Shown: positions 16,099 to 25,954, counted from the stretch's first letter. The stretch is 64,000 nucleotides of DNA from an uncultured Lentisphaeria bacterium (GCA_905197955.1 CAJKAR010000003.1:1-64000); one strand, 5' to 3'. Made by a program: numbers and translations. Notes: a model not told the origin generated them from the sequence alone.

Positions 16099-17046
16099 AT
16101 GAAAAAGATCTCCGAGCTCTTTCCTGAAGTAAGCTGCGGCCGCCGCCGTGAACTCCTCACCCTCCCCTGCCGCGGAAAAGCGGACGCAGTTCTCGACACC
16201 GACACCTTCAATGAAATCGACGACCAGTTCGCTCTGGCCTTCGCCGTCCTTTCTCCGGAAGTTCTGAATCTGAAAGCGGTTCTTGCCGCCCCGTTTCACA
16301 ACAGCCGTTCCAGCGGCCCCGCCGACGGCATGGAAAAAAGCTATGACGAAATCTTAAACGTTCTGAAACTCCTGGACAAACCCGCCGATGATTTTGTTTT
16401 TCACGGTTCAAGATCCTATCTGAAAGACGCGCTGACGCCGGTCGAAAGCGATGCCGCGCATCGAATCATCGAACTGGCGCGCGAAGCCAAAGCGCAGGGT
16501 CGTGTACTGTATATTCTTGCGATTGCCGCCATTACCAATGTGGCATCCGCTCTGCTGATGGCACCGGATATCATCGACAGCGTTGTTGTTGTCTGGCTGG
16601 GCGGCCACGCATTTCACACGGTTCCGAACACGGAATTCAATCTGCATCAGGATATCCCCGCCTCGCAGGTGATGTTTGAATCGGGCGTGCCGCTGATCCT
16701 GATCCCCTGCTGCGGAGTTGCGGAACTGCTCATGATCTCCCTGCCCGAACTGAAACAACGCTGCGACAAATGCGGCAGACTCGGCGCATTTCTCTATCAG
16801 CGCACCTCCGATTATCTGCACAGCGATCCCTGTATTCAGAAAGTGATCTGGGATATTGCCACAGTCGCCTGCTTCGCCGCCCCGGAAGCCGTGCAGTCGG
16901 AACTCATCTCAGCCCCGATTCTGAACGATGACAGCTCCTGGACCACCACAGGAAACCGGCATAAGATCCGTCTTGTGAATTACCTCAGACGCGGCATGGT
17001 CTTCGACGCCTTGTTCCGCAAGCTGGAAACCTCCGTCAAGAAATAA
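16099..17046 (+). CDS. Nucleoside hydrolase (IUNH family)
   Basis: Cleaves the N-glycosidic bond of nucleosides to base and ribose. The metal-binding signature D-T-D-x3-E-I-D-D-Q near residue 35 (VLDTDTFNEIDDQFAL) is clear; further family blocks are VVVWLGGHAF and NLHQDIPASQVMFE. The 315-aa length is normal. AAAGGAA lies about ten bases upstream of the ATG. An upstream promoter and the divergent AraC gene suggest regulated expression; in this sugar-degrading context it may also be a ribosyl-compound scavenger. Confidence 0.9.
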   Translation: MKKISELFPEVSCGRRRELLTLPCRGKADAVLDTDTFNEIDDQFALAFAVLSPEVLNLKAVLAAPFHNSRSSGPADGMEKSYDEILNVLKLLDKPADDFVFHGSRSYLKDALTPVESDAAHRIIELAREAKAQGRVLYILAIAAITNVASALLMAPDIIDSVVVVWLGGHAFHTVPNTEFNLHQDIPASQVMFESGVPLILIPCCGVAELLMISLPELKQRCDKCGRLGAFLYQRTSDYLHSDPCIQKVIWDIATVACFAAPEAVQSELISAPILNDDSSWTTTGNRHKIRLVNYLRRGMVFDALFRKLETSVKK

Positions 17047-17142
17047 CTCTTCTCTTCGGCAGAGATCATCTCCAGCCTCGATTCCTTCTGTCGTCCTGCA
17101 ACAGCAATCGACAGAAGAATCTCACGGCAGATCTACTACAAT

Positions 17143-18351
17143 TCAGCGGTCCACCGTAATTTCGAGCGATTCGTAGGCGCGTTCCAGCAGTTCCGTCATA
17201 TCGCCGAGCAGCGCCTCCTCCGCCTCAATCCGGTAGAGCTTGGCGGCAACGGACGGCGAAGGCGGAGCAAATACCGTACAGCTGTCCGGAAAATCTTCAA
17301 TCGACGTCTGAAACGTTCCGAGCTCCTCCGCCCTGCGGATCGTCTCCATCTTGTCCAGTCCGCAGAGAGGCCGCAGCACCACATACTCCGCAGCGTTGTC
17401 GATTGTTCCGAGGTTGATGACCGTCTGGCTGGCAACCTGCCCGACCGATTCCCCCGTCACGATCGCATACAGCCGTTTCCTGCGGCAAATCATGTTCGCA
17501 ATGCGCATCATGTAGCGCCGGTACAGAACCGTGCGGAATTTCGGATTGCATACATCGCGGATCTTCTTCTGAATCTCAGAAAAATTACAGGCATAAAGAG
17601 TCCCCGGCTTCTGATGCCGGTTCAGAATCGCCGCCAGTTTCCGCACCTTGTCCAGCGACTCCATCGGCGTGTACGGATAACTGTGGAACGTCAGATAATC
17701 CACATGGCAGCCGCGGTTCATAATCAGTTTGCATGCAACCGGCGAATCGATCCCGCCCGACAGCAGCGCCAGCACCGGACTGTTGCTCCCGACCGGCAGT
17801 CCGCCCGCGCCGTTGAATGATGTATAGTAGACAAGCGCATTGACATCCCGAACCTCGACTCCCACCGTCACTTCCGCATGGGTCAGATTGACTTTCAGGT
17901 GCTCTTCACCGAACATCGCTTCAATGTGCGTTGCCACGGCGATCTCGATGTCTTTGGAACGCAGAGGAAAGGACTTGTCGCTTCTTCTTGCGCGGACCCG
18001 GAACTCCACACGCGGCCGGAGTGCAAGAATCGGATCGAAATGCTCGTGAATGCTCTGCGTCACCAGCGAACAGATCTCCGTCATATCGGGTTTACATTCG
18101 AGCGCCGGAGAAAAGGATTCCAGACCGGCACAACGGTGAAGCCCCTCCTGAATCATCTTAAGCTCCTCCTCCGAAAAAGCGGACTCGTCCTTCTTCCGGA
18201 TGTAGATTCTCCCCCGGACACGTTTAAATGAAATGTTCTCCAGAGAGGCACACTGATACTTCATATTATCAATGAGCTTCTCTTCAAACATCGAACGGTT
18301 GTCGCCTTTGGTGGCAATCTCGTGATAGCGGCAGATAATCGTATTGTACAT
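17143..18351 (-). CDS. thiI: tRNA 4-thiouridine synthase
   Basis: Makes s4U in tRNA and supplies sulfur for the thiazole of thiamine. The N-terminal IICRYHEIATKGDNRS-F block leads into a ferredoxin-like plus THUMP region, and the PP-loop ATP site SGGIDSP lies about 190 residues in. At 402 aa it lacks the C-terminal rhodanese domain of E. coli ThiI, like the short form in Bacillus, so a separate sulfurtransferase is expected. The start at 18351 has GAAGG eight bases upstream; an eight-residue upstream extension has no ribosome site. Two GspE genes follow on the same strand upstream. Confidence 0.93.
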   Translation of the reverse strand: MYNTIICRYHEIATKGDNRSMFEEKLIDNMKYQCASLENISFKRVRGRIYIRKKDESAFSEEELKMIQEGLHRCAGLESFSPALECKPDMTEICSLVTQSIHEHFDPILALRPRVEFRVRARRSDKSFPLRSKDIEIAVATHIEAMFGEEHLKVNLTHAEVTVGVEVRDVNALVYYTSFNGAGGLPVGSNSPVLALLSGGIDSPVACKLIMNRGCHVDYLTFHSYPYTPMESLDKVRKLAAILNRHQKPGTLYACNFSEIQKKIRDVCNPKFRTVLYRRYMMRIANMICRRKRLYAIVTGESVGQVASQTVINLGTIDNAAEYVVLRPLCGLDKMETIRRAEELGTFQTSIEDFPDSCTVFAPPSPSVAAKLYRIEAEEALLGDMTELLERAYESLEITVDR

Positions 18352-18480
18352 GGACGAATCCTTCTTCTCAGTCATCGAACGAAAAAAACAAAACCGGCAA
18401 CGGAGTTCTCCGCTCCGCCGCCGTCGAAAAAAAACCTCCGGACGGGGAACCTCCCTCCCCCGTCTCCGGCAGACTCTGCA

Positions 18481-20169
18481 TCAGGTATACTTCAACACCT
18501 CTTCCATGGTGGTTTCGCCATTCAGAATCGCGCGCACGCCGTCCTCGCGCATGGTGACCATTCCCAGTTCCCGCGCCTTTTCGCGGATGGCAATAGTCGG
18601 AGCATTCGCAAGGATCAGATCGTTGATCTTCGGGTTCATCACCAGAAGCTCCGTAATCGCTTTTCTGCCCTTGTAACCGGTGTTGTTGCAGTAGGGGCAG
18701 CCTTTGCCGTAATAGAACATGTTGTCGCCGACATCGGCACGTTCCAGTTCCAGCATCTTCAAATCGTGATCGGAGGGACGGAACGCCGTCTTGCATTTCG
18801 GGCATACGCGCCGCAGAAGACGCTGCGCCAGAATTCCGATCAGCGCACTGGTAATCAGGAACGGTTCCACGCCCATATCCACAAAACGGGTCACGGCACC
18901 AGCGGCGTCGTTCGTATGCAGCGTGGAAAACACAAGGTGTCCGGTCAGCGCCGCCTGAACCGCCATCTGTCCGGACTCAATATCACGAATCTCTCCAAGC
19001 ATGATGATATCGGGGTCCTGACGGAGGAAGGCACGAAGCGCACGGTCAAAGGTCATTCCGACCGCTTCATTGATCGGCAGCTGAATGATGCCTTCCAGGT
19101 CATACTCGACGGGGTCCTCGGCAGTCAGGATCTTGTCCTCCACGCGGTTGATCTCCTTCAAAGCGGAATAGAGAGTGGTCGTCTTGCCGGAACCAGTCGG
19201 CCCGGTCACGATGAAGATGCCGTTCGGCCGGGCGATCATTTCGCGGATCTTCTCCAGCACATCTTCATTGATTCCAAGGACGTCCAGGTCCAGGTTCACC
19301 ACAGAACGGTCGAGGATTCGAAGCACGACCGATTCGCCGAACTGAGTCGGCAGAGTCGAAACACGCAGGTCGATCGGTTTTCCCGCGATCTTGAGCTGGA
19401 TTTTACCGTCCTGCGGACGGCGCCGCTCGGAAATGTTCAGCCCGGAAAGAATCTTCACACGGCTGATGACGGGAATCGCAAGGTTTTTCGGCGGAGGCGC
19501 CATCTCATAGAGCGCACCGTCCACACGGTAACGGATCTTGAACTCGTTTTCAAACGGCTCGAAGTGAATATCCGAAGCCTTGTCCTTGATCGCCTGATAC
19601 ATGACGGCATCCACAAAACGGACAATCGGGGCATCGTTTGCGGCGCTGGTAATGGAATCCTCGTCATTCTCATCCACATCCACGACATCCTGCATATCCA
19701 TTTCCGCGAGCACATCGGCCGCGGAGGCATCGTCGTTCGGATAATACTTCTCCAGCGCCTTCTCGACCTGTTCCTCCGGAGCCACCAGAATATTCACATC
19801 GTGCCCGAAAATAAAGCGCATCTCATCAGCCACCTGATAATTCAGGGGAGAACGCAATGCCGCGTAGAGCGTGTTTCCGTCATAAGAGACCGGCACCACT
19901 CCAAGCATTCTGGCATTCGCAGGCGAAACCAGCTGAATCACATCCTCCGGAATCTCCATGGAAGAGAGGTCAATCACCTCGGTACCGAGCCCATGGGCAA
20001 TCTGCTCCAGAATCTCTTCTTTCGTCAGAATTCCAAAATCGACCAGCAGCTCCTGCAATGGAGTCCCGGTACGTTCATGTTCCTCGACCACTTCGGCAAG
20101 CTGTTCTTCCGTGCAGCATTCGTTGGCGATCAAAATATCCTTCAGGGTCTGATTTTCAGTATCCAGCAT
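18481..20169 (-). CDS. GspE/PilB-type secretion ATPase (second of a tandem pair)
   Basis: A hexameric ATPase that powers assembly of type II secretion pseudopili or type IV pili. The 562-aa protein has the N-terminal MshEN-type domain (residues 1-150, LKDILIANECCTEEQLAEV), an N2 domain (KASDIHFEPFENEFKIRYRVDG), Walker A GPTGSGKTTT near 325, Asp box and Walker B (DPDIIMLGEIRD), HLVFSTLHTNDA, and the zinc tetracysteine CPKC...CPYC typical of GspE. It lies 14 bases after the other ATPase gene. Two such ATPases side by side suggest two assembly modes or heteromeric function. Confidence 0.94.
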   Translation of the reverse strand: MLDTENQTLKDILIANECCTEEQLAEVVEEHERTGTPLQELLVDFGILTKEEILEQIAHGLGTEVIDLSSMEIPEDVIQLVSPANARMLGVVPVSYDGNTLYAALRSPLNYQVADEMRFIFGHDVNILVAPEEQVEKALEKYYPNDDASAADVLAEMDMQDVVDVDENDEDSITSAANDAPIVRFVDAVMYQAIKDKASDIHFEPFENEFKIRYRVDGALYEMAPPPKNLAIPVISRVKILSGLNISERRRPQDGKIQLKIAGKPIDLRVSTLPTQFGESVVLRILDRSVVNLDLDVLGINEDVLEKIREMIARPNGIFIVTGPTGSGKTTTLYSALKEINRVEDKILTAEDPVEYDLEGIIQLPINEAVGMTFDRALRAFLRQDPDIIMLGEIRDIESGQMAVQAALTGHLVFSTLHTNDAAGAVTRFVDMGVEPFLITSALIGILAQRLLRRVCPKCKTAFRPSDHDLKMLELERADVGDNMFYYGKGCPYCNNTGYKGRKAITELLVMNPKINDLILANAPTIAIREKARELGMVTMREDGVRAILNGETTMEEVLKYT

Positions 20170-20183
20170 GTTCAGTCTCCATA

Positions 20184-21899
20184 TTAATCCGCGTCGCCGA
20201 CGGTCGCGGCGATAACTTCAGACAATGTTGTAATTCCCGCCGCCGCTTTGCGCAGAGCATCTTCCCGCAGAGTTCTCATTCCGGATTTTCGGGCGGCTTC
20301 GCGAATGGTCGATGCAGCAACCTTTTCATAGATCAGGTCCTGAATTTCCTCGCCGATCATGAAGATCTCATAAATACCGACTCGGCCCTTGTAACCGGTT
20401 CCGCCGCAGACTTCGCATCCGGTACCCTTCATAAGTTTTGCCTGAGAGAGGAACTTGTCGTCGAGTCCGAGCATACGAATTTCATCCGGAGTCGCGGTTG
20501 CCCTCGCGGCACAGTTTTTGCAGACGCGCCGCAGAAGACGCTGCGCCATCACCGCCCGCACCGACGATGCAACCAGGAACGGTTTCACTCCCATATCCAC
20601 AAGTCGGGTCACGGCACTGGGGGCATCGTTGGTATGAAGCGTGGAAAACACAAGGTGTCCGGTCAGGGAGGCGTTGATTGCGATTTCCGCCGTTTCCAGG
20701 TCTCGGATCTCTCCGACCATGATGATATTCGGCGCCTGACGGAGCATCGCCTTCAGTGCCGCGGCAAAGGTCATGTGCGCCAGCGGATTCACCTGCACCT
20801 GATTGATACCGGGAAGCATATACTCCACAGGGTCCTCAACTGTGATGATCTTACGGGTCGGCTTGTTGATCGTATTCAGAAAGGCGTACAGAGAAGTGGT
20901 CTTTCCGGAACCGGTCGGCCCGGTCACAAGGAAGATGCCGTCAGGATAGTTGATGATGCGGTTGATCTTTTCCTGGTCGTCTGAATAGAAACCGAGTTTC
21001 GGAATATCGAGCTGAATGCTCGCCTTGTCGAGAATACGCATGACGATACTTTCGCCGTGCGTGGTCGGAATGGAGGAAACGCGCAGGTCGATATCCTTGT
21101 TCTTCAGTTTGATCTGAATACGTCCGTCCAGCGGGATGCGCTTTTCCGAAATATCCATGTGCGCCATGATTTTCAGACGGCTTGTGATATTCGACTGAAG
21201 ATATTTCGGCGGACCTTCCTGTTCTCGAAGCGCTCCGTCGATGCGGTAACGGATGCGGTAGCGTTTTTCCATCGGCTCCATGTGAATATCGGAAGCCTTC
21301 ATATTGAACGCATTGATGATGATCTGAGAGACCAGTTTGATAATCGGAGCATCATCGACCGTGGAAGTTCCGATGGTTCCATCCTCCATTCCATTGGTAA
21401 TCTGCTGAAGATCTTCCGGCTTGGCGAGGTCGTCTGTTATTTGAGCGAGCTTTTCCGCTTCGGTTCCATAAGCCTGAATCATCAGCTTATCGATCTGTTC
21501 TGCAGGTGCGATGACAGCATCGACATCCCGCTGCAGGAGATAGCGGAGAGCATCCAGAGTTTCCATTTTCGTCGGATCGCTCATCACGATTGTCAGCGTC
21601 CCGTTCTGCAGTTTGTAGGGGACGATCCGGTATTGCTTGGCCACCTCCTCCGGGACAAGAGCCGCCAAATCTTCGGAGATCTGCACGCCTTCCAGATCGA
21701 CGACCTCAAGGCCGTACTGTTCTGCGAGCATCGACTGCAGCTGCTGATCGGTTATCGCTCCGATGTTCTTCAAAGCATCAACGATATCGACCGCGCCGTC
21801 GGACTCGGAAACTTTCTGCCAGCCGGCTTCAATCTGCTCCGGAGTCACCAGACCGTTTTCCTTTAACAGTTCGAGGATATAATCACTGTTCTCAGCCAC
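20184..21899 (-). CDS. GspE/PilB-type secretion ATPase (first of a tandem pair)
   Basis: A paralog of the downstream ATPase with the same order: MshEN-like N-terminus, KASDIHMEPMEKRYRIRYRIDG, Walker A GPTGSGKTTS near 330, NIIMVGEIRD, HLVFSTLHTNDAPSAVTR and CKNC...CEVC zinc motif. The GTG at 21899 is chosen because GAGG lies eight bases upstream; an in-frame GTG at 21908 is possible. It is the first gene of a minus-strand unit with the second ATPase and possibly thiI. No GspF, GspD or GspG genes are visible in the window, so the rest of the machine is encoded elsewhere. Confidence 0.94.
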   Translation of the reverse strand: MAENSDYILELLKENGLVTPEQIEAGWQKVSESDGAVDIVDALKNIGAITDQQLQSMLAEQYGLEVVDLEGVQISEDLAALVPEEVAKQYRIVPYKLQNGTLTIVMSDPTKMETLDALRYLLQRDVDAVIAPAEQIDKLMIQAYGTEAEKLAQITDDLAKPEDLQQITNGMEDGTIGTSTVDDAPIIKLVSQIIINAFNMKASDIHMEPMEKRYRIRYRIDGALREQEGPPKYLQSNITSRLKIMAHMDISEKRIPLDGRIQIKLKNKDIDLRVSSIPTTHGESIVMRILDKASIQLDIPKLGFYSDDQEKINRIINYPDGIFLVTGPTGSGKTTSLYAFLNTINKPTRKIITVEDPVEYMLPGINQVQVNPLAHMTFAAALKAMLRQAPNIIMVGEIRDLETAEIAINASLTGHLVFSTLHTNDAPSAVTRLVDMGVKPFLVASSVRAVMAQRLLRRVCKNCAARATATPDEIRMLGLDDKFLSQAKLMKGTGCEVCGGTGYKGRVGIYEIFMIGEEIQDLIYEKVAASTIREAARKSGMRTLREDALRKAAAGITTLSEVIAATVGDAD

Positions 21900-22108
21900 T
21901 TTCCACACCTCATCTTCATTGAATTAGACAACATCGCTATATTAGAATTCAGGAATAGCGGTTTGTCAAGTCTCTTTCGCAAGATTTTCCGCAGAGATTC
22001 CGGAAAAAACGTCACATTCCGATCTCCGCGATTCTCCGGACGCCGAGCCGCGGGTGCGGAAAGCGAAAGAATCTGCCGGAAACAACAGCAGCAGATGCTC
22101 CGGTAACG

Positions 22109-22136
22109 TTGCAAATCCGAAATGGAAGGGTATAGT
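22109..22136 (+). promoter_or_regulatory. Putative promoter of the MFS carrier gene
   Basis: TTGCAA, 16 bases, TATAGT, 45 bases ahead of the ATG. Confidence 0.45.
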
Positions 22137-22180
22137 ATCTACTTGCAAATGAACCGGAACTTCAAGCAACAGGACAGAAA

Positions 22181-23533
22181 ATGATTTTAAAACACCCGCT
22201 CTCCCCGGAAGAGAAAAAAACTTCTCAGATCAACTACAACCTCTTCAGTGCGGTGAACGGGGCCTCCTACATGTGTCTGGGAGAAACCGTGATTATTCTC
22301 TTTGCGGTGAAACTGCATGCGCCGAACATTCTGATCGCGGTGATCGGAGCGATGATGTATCTGGGATTTCTGCTTCTGCCCCTCGGCGTGATTCGGACAG
22401 GACAGGTCGGCGCGGCGCGAAGCCAGGCGGATTTCTGGGTCTGCCGGAACATTGCGGCCCTTCTTGTGGCGGCAAGCGCGTTTCTGGTGCTGGTGTATCC
22501 GACGCTGGCGATGGCGGTGCTTCTCCTGGGCAGTTTTCTATTCTACGGATTCCGTGCGGCAGGCGTGGTGATGTCGCAGCCGCTGATCGGAGACATCACC
22601 ACGGAATCGGACCGAGCACGCATCATCGCACAGTCCACCGGATTATTCTATCTGACCGGGGTACTCGCCATGATTACGATCAGTCTGCTGCTGAACTTTT
22701 TCGATCATATCTATATGCTGGTTGGAATCATCGTCACGGGAGCCCTGCTCGGAATCACCGCATCGGGATTCATCCGGAAAATTGATGAAACGGCCGATCT
22801 CCAGCGGTCCGCGCGGAAACCGCTTCTGCCGCAGCTTCTGGATGCCCTTCTCGATCAGACTCTGACCCGGCAGATCTACGCGGGTTTCATGGTCAATCTT
22901 TCCATCATCATGCTGGCGCCGATTTCGATTCTGGCGATCAAGCGCGGATATGGAGTCAGCGATACCAGAGCCATTCTGTTTTCGATTCTCCAGTTTGCCT
23001 CGGCGATCGCGGCAACGCAGATCGGCGGGAAGGTCACGGAACGGATCGGACCGCGCAAAGTGGCGATTTATGCATACTTTACAAATCTGCTTGTCTGCAT
23101 TTTCTGGATGCTGGCACCAGCCTCCGCACGGACGGAGGGATGGTGGTGGATCCTCTTTCTCCTGCCGTTCATTATTGTCGGTATGACAACGGTTTCCATG
23201 CAGAACGCCATGATCCATTATTTTCTGATGTCGGTTCCGAAACCGAAGCAGGTGGCGTCCTCCATGTTCATCAATGTGGCGACAGGTGCGGCGGCCGGAG
23301 TCACCGGAATGCTCCTTGCGGGCTTCCTGCTGAAATTTGCAGAACGGTTTGCCGGACCGGAGGCACCTCCGGAAAACACCTTCCGGATCTACTTTGCGGC
23401 GGCCGGAGTCATCTTTCTGCTCGGCGGCTGGCTCGTAATCCGTCTGGTACCGGTCATCGACACCTTCCTGAAGGACAACGGAATGGAACAGACCCGTTCG
23501 CTGATCCGCGAAGTGGTCAAACATCCCCGCTGA
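22181..23533 (+). CDS. Major facilitator superfamily transporter
   Basis: A 450-aa inner-membrane carrier with about 11-12 predicted membrane spans (for example LIAVIGAMMYLGFLLLPLGV, LVAASAFLVLVYPTLAMAVL, WILFLLPFIIVGMTTV, IYFAAAGVIFLLGGWLVI). A short cytosolic N-terminus (LSPEEKKTSQINYNLFSAVNG) and a central loop between the two six-helix halves fit the MFS plan. The substrate is not readable; the sugar isomerase/epimerase gene 156 bases downstream suggests a sugar or sugar acid. Confidence 0.85.
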   Translation: MILKHPLSPEEKKTSQINYNLFSAVNGASYMCLGETVIILFAVKLHAPNILIAVIGAMMYLGFLLLPLGVIRTGQVGAARSQADFWVCRNIAALLVAASAFLVLVYPTLAMAVLLLGSFLFYGFRAAGVVMSQPLIGDITTESDRARIIAQSTGLFYLTGVLAMITISLLLNFFDHIYMLVGIIVTGALLGITASGFIRKIDETADLQRSARKPLLPQLLDALLDQTLTRQIYAGFMVNLSIIMLAPISILAIKRGYGVSDTRAILFSILQFASAIAATQIGGKVTERIGPRKVAIYAYFTNLLVCIFWMLAPASARTEGWWWILFLLPFIIVGMTTVSMQNAMIHYFLMSVPKPKQVASSMFINVATGAAAGVTGMLLAGFLLKFAERFAGPEAPPENTFRIYFAAAGVIFLLGGWLVIRLVPVIDTFLKDNGMEQTRSLIREVVKHPR

Positions 23534-23542
23534 TCCCATCGT

Positions 23543-23574
23543 CGGAAAACGGAATTGCCGTATTCCGTTTTCCG
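23543..23574. terminator. Perfect 13-bp stem-loop after the MFS gene
   Basis: CGGAAAACGGAAT and ATTCCGTTTTCCG form a perfect stem around a six-base loop. The T-tract is missing, so it may stabilise the mRNA end or stop transcription with Rho. Confidence 0.55.
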
Positions 23575-23689
23575 GACTTGAAAATTCCGGACCAGGCACT
23601 ATTGTTATCTGAAAATCCTGCTGAACGACAGGAAAACCACAACTCCGTCACACGATTCTCGCGCGACAAAAAAGTCAAGGAAAAAGACG

Positions 23690-24520
23690 ATGAAAATCTC
23701 GATGTGGACAGCGTTTTTAGTGGAGGATTCCCCGGAATCCGCAATCGAAATCCTGGCATCCTGCGGCTACCGCTATGCCGAATTTTCCGATGAACACGGC
23801 AAAGTGCTCATGGACCGTCCCGATCCGCTGAAGGCCGCCGCCGAACTCGCGGACTTTGCCCATGACCGCGGACTCACACTTTCCCAGGGGCATCTCCATC
23901 TCACCGCGGATATCTCCCATCCCGATCCGGAAATCCGCAGGAACTATCTTGATTTTCTGAAACGGGAACTGCAAGTCTATGATCGTCTCGGCGTCAAAGC
24001 GGCGGTTCTCCACTGCGGCGGAAAAGCCGCAAGGGATCAGGGCATGCCGATGGCGGAAGTGGAAGCCATCTCAGCGGCATCCCTGACGGAACTCTGTCAA
24101 TCCATCGAAGGACAGGAGATACGGATCGCCATCGAAAACATTCCAAGCACGCAGCCGTTTGCCTCCGATCTCCTGCGAATGATCGCGAACGTGAACCGGC
24201 CGGAGATTGGAATCTGTCTCGACACGGGCCATCTCAATCTTGTCCAGGGAGATCCCTGCGACTTCCTTGATGAAGTCGGCAACAAGCTGATCGCCCTCCA
24301 CATTGCGGACAATCTGGGCAATGCGGATCATCACATGTTCCCCTGCGGACGCGGCACAGTCAACTGGTCCGCCTTCATGAAAAAACTCAAATCGACATCC
24401 TATCAGGGCCTCTTCAATTTTGAAGTTCCCGGAGAACGCTTTCCCATCAGCCGTCCTATTCAGCTTCTGAAACTGAAATACGGACTCGAACTCGGCAAGC
24501 TGATGTTTGAACTTCCCTGA
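23690..24520 (+). CDS. Sugar phosphate isomerase/epimerase (xylose-isomerase-like TIM barrel)
   Basis: A 276-aa cytosolic TIM-barrel enzyme of the AP-endonuclease-2 fold. Metal and substrate blocks are visible: LSQGHLHL (near 65), AVLHCGG (near 105), IAIENIPST (near 147), GICLDTGHLN (near 178), LIALHIADNLG (near 205) and FNFEVPGE (near 245), containing the usual Glu, Asp, His and Glu ligands. It could interconvert keto-sugars or act on inositol-type compounds; the substrate is unknown. GGAAAAAGAC precedes the ATG. Confidence 0.87.
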   Translation: MKISMWTAFLVEDSPESAIEILASCGYRYAEFSDEHGKVLMDRPDPLKAAAELADFAHDRGLTLSQGHLHLTADISHPDPEIRRNYLDFLKRELQVYDRLGVKAAVLHCGGKAARDQGMPMAEVEAISAASLTELCQSIEGQEIRIAIENIPSTQPFASDLLRMIANVNRPEIGICLDTGHLNLVQGDPCDFLDEVGNKLIALHIADNLGNADHHMFPCGRGTVNWSAFMKKLKSTSYQGLFNFEVPGERFPISRPIQLLKLKYGLELGKLMFELP

Positions 24521-24522
24521 AC

Positions 24523-25767
24523 TCAGGACTGTTCCGGCAGAATCAGATTCACCGCGGAGGAATCGGAAGCAAGGCAGATCAGCTGATCGACCACGGCATC
24601 CATTTCCTCCGCGCAGGCGAATTCGTACTCTCCGTGGAAATTGTATCCGCCCGTGCCCAGATTCGGACATGGCAATCCGCGGAAGGAGAGCATGGCGCCA
24701 TCGGTTCCGCCGCGGATCGGAGGGGTCGAGGGAACCAGTCCGGCGCGGCGGGCGGCATCCTCCGCCAGACGGATCAGAATCCGGTTCGGACGGAGAATCT
24801 CCTCCATGTTGCGGTAGGAATCGTGCAGGACAAGTGTCACGGTGCCGCTTCCGTATTTCCGGTTCAGAGAGTCGGTGATCTGCTGCATCCGGCATTTCTT
24901 TTTCTGAAACAGTTCCGCGTCGTGATCACGCAGGAGATAGGAAAGCACGGCCTTCCCGGTGGAGCCTTCCGTCCGGATCAGATGATAAAACCCTTCGAAG
25001 CCTTCGGTTTTCTCCGGGACCTCCTCCGGCGGAAGCATCGAGTCGAACTCCATGGCGACTTTCTGAGCGTTCAGCATAACCCCTTTCGCCGAACCGGGAT
25101 GCACGGAACGGCCGATGATGGTCACTTCGGCGGAGGCGGCATTGAAATTCTGATATTCGATCTCTCCGGCGCTGCTGCCATCGACCGTATAAGCGAATGC
25201 GGCTCCGAAATCGGCGATATCGAAGCCATCGGTTCCCTGTCCGATCTCCTCGTCGGGCGTGAATCCGATGCAGATTTTCCGATGCGGGATCTTTTCCGCA
25301 AGGATCCGTTCCGCGGCGGTCATGATTTCCGCGATCCCGCTTTTGTCATCCGCACCGAGGAGCGTGGTGCCGTCGGAGGTAATCAGAGTTCGCCCCGTCA
25401 GGCGTTTCAGGACGGGAAAACGTTCGGGGGAAAGTTCTTTTCCGGAACTCCCGAGCGGAACGGGTCCGCCATTATAGTTCCGGATCACCTGCGGACGGAC
25501 ATTTTTTCCGGACGCTTCATCGCTGGTATCCAGATGTGCCAGCAATCCCATAGGAGCGAGCTCTTCCCAACCCGCTGTTGCGGGAAGAGTTCCGAACAGG
25601 AAGCCGTTTTGACTCAGGCGCACGTTGGAGATTCCGCACTGCCTCATCTCTTCCGCAAGATGTTCCGCAAAAAGCATCTGTCCCGGAGAGGAGGGATGCG
25701 TTCCGCTGCATTCATCGGATGTCGTTTCATATTTCACATATCGGATCAATCGTTCCATCGCCTTCAT
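24523..25767 (-). CDS. pepT: Peptidase T (tripeptide aminopeptidase)
   Basis: Removes the N-terminal residue from tripeptides in the cytoplasm; a zinc enzyme of family M20. Metal and catalytic blocks: LLAHLDTSDEASG (His and Asp), LLGADDKSG (bridging Asp), FTPDEEIGQG (catalytic Glu pair), VDGSSAGEI, and the C-terminal NFHGEYEF with the last His. The 414-aa length fits PepT (about 408). GAGGTGG five bases upstream supports this start; fourteen extra residues upstream do not resemble the family. It converges on the isomerase/epimerase gene with a two-base gap. Confidence 0.92.
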   Translation of the reverse strand: MKAMERLIRYVKYETTSDECSGTHPSSPGQMLFAEHLAEEMRQCGISNVRLSQNGFLFGTLPATAGWEELAPMGLLAHLDTSDEASGKNVRPQVIRNYNGGPVPLGSSGKELSPERFPVLKRLTGRTLITSDGTTLLGADDKSGIAEIMTAAERILAEKIPHRKICIGFTPDEEIGQGTDGFDIADFGAAFAYTVDGSSAGEIEYQNFNAASAEVTIIGRSVHPGSAKGVMLNAQKVAMEFDSMLPPEEVPEKTEGFEGFYHLIRTEGSTGKAVLSYLLRDHDAELFQKKKCRMQQITDSLNRKYGSGTVTLVLHDSYRNMEEILRPNRILIRLAEDAARRAGLVPSTPPIRGGTDGAMLSFRGLPCPNLGTGGYNFHGEYEFACAEEMDAVVDQLICLASDSSAVNLILPEQS

Positions 25768-25893
25768 AAAAGCCACCTCGAATTCAAAAAGTTTCCCCCG
25801 GAAAGACAACCGTTTTTAATATAACAACAGAACCCGGGGAAGTCAATATTCATTCTTCCGCACGGGAATGATCCCGATCTGAAGCCTGTGCGG

Positions 25894-25931
25894 AAAAAGA
25901 AAAACCGCACCCGGATCTCTCCGGATGCGGC
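25894..25931 (-). terminator. Intrinsic terminator of the esterase gene
   Basis: Read on the minus strand, GCCGCATCCGG and CCGGGTGCGGT form the stem and are followed by TTTTTCTTTTT. It starts 24 bases after the esterase stop. Confidence 0.85.
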
Positions 25932-25954
25932 ATGAAAACAGGAAAACAAAGCTG

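Noticed and set aside
18322..20187. 621-codon frame antisense to the GspE pair
   Set aside because: Long antisense openness comes from the codon bias of the real ATPase gene; no coherent protein motifs.
24634..25824. 396-codon plus-strand frame across peptidase T
   Set aside because: Antisense to a full-length PepT with all metal motifs; no start signal.
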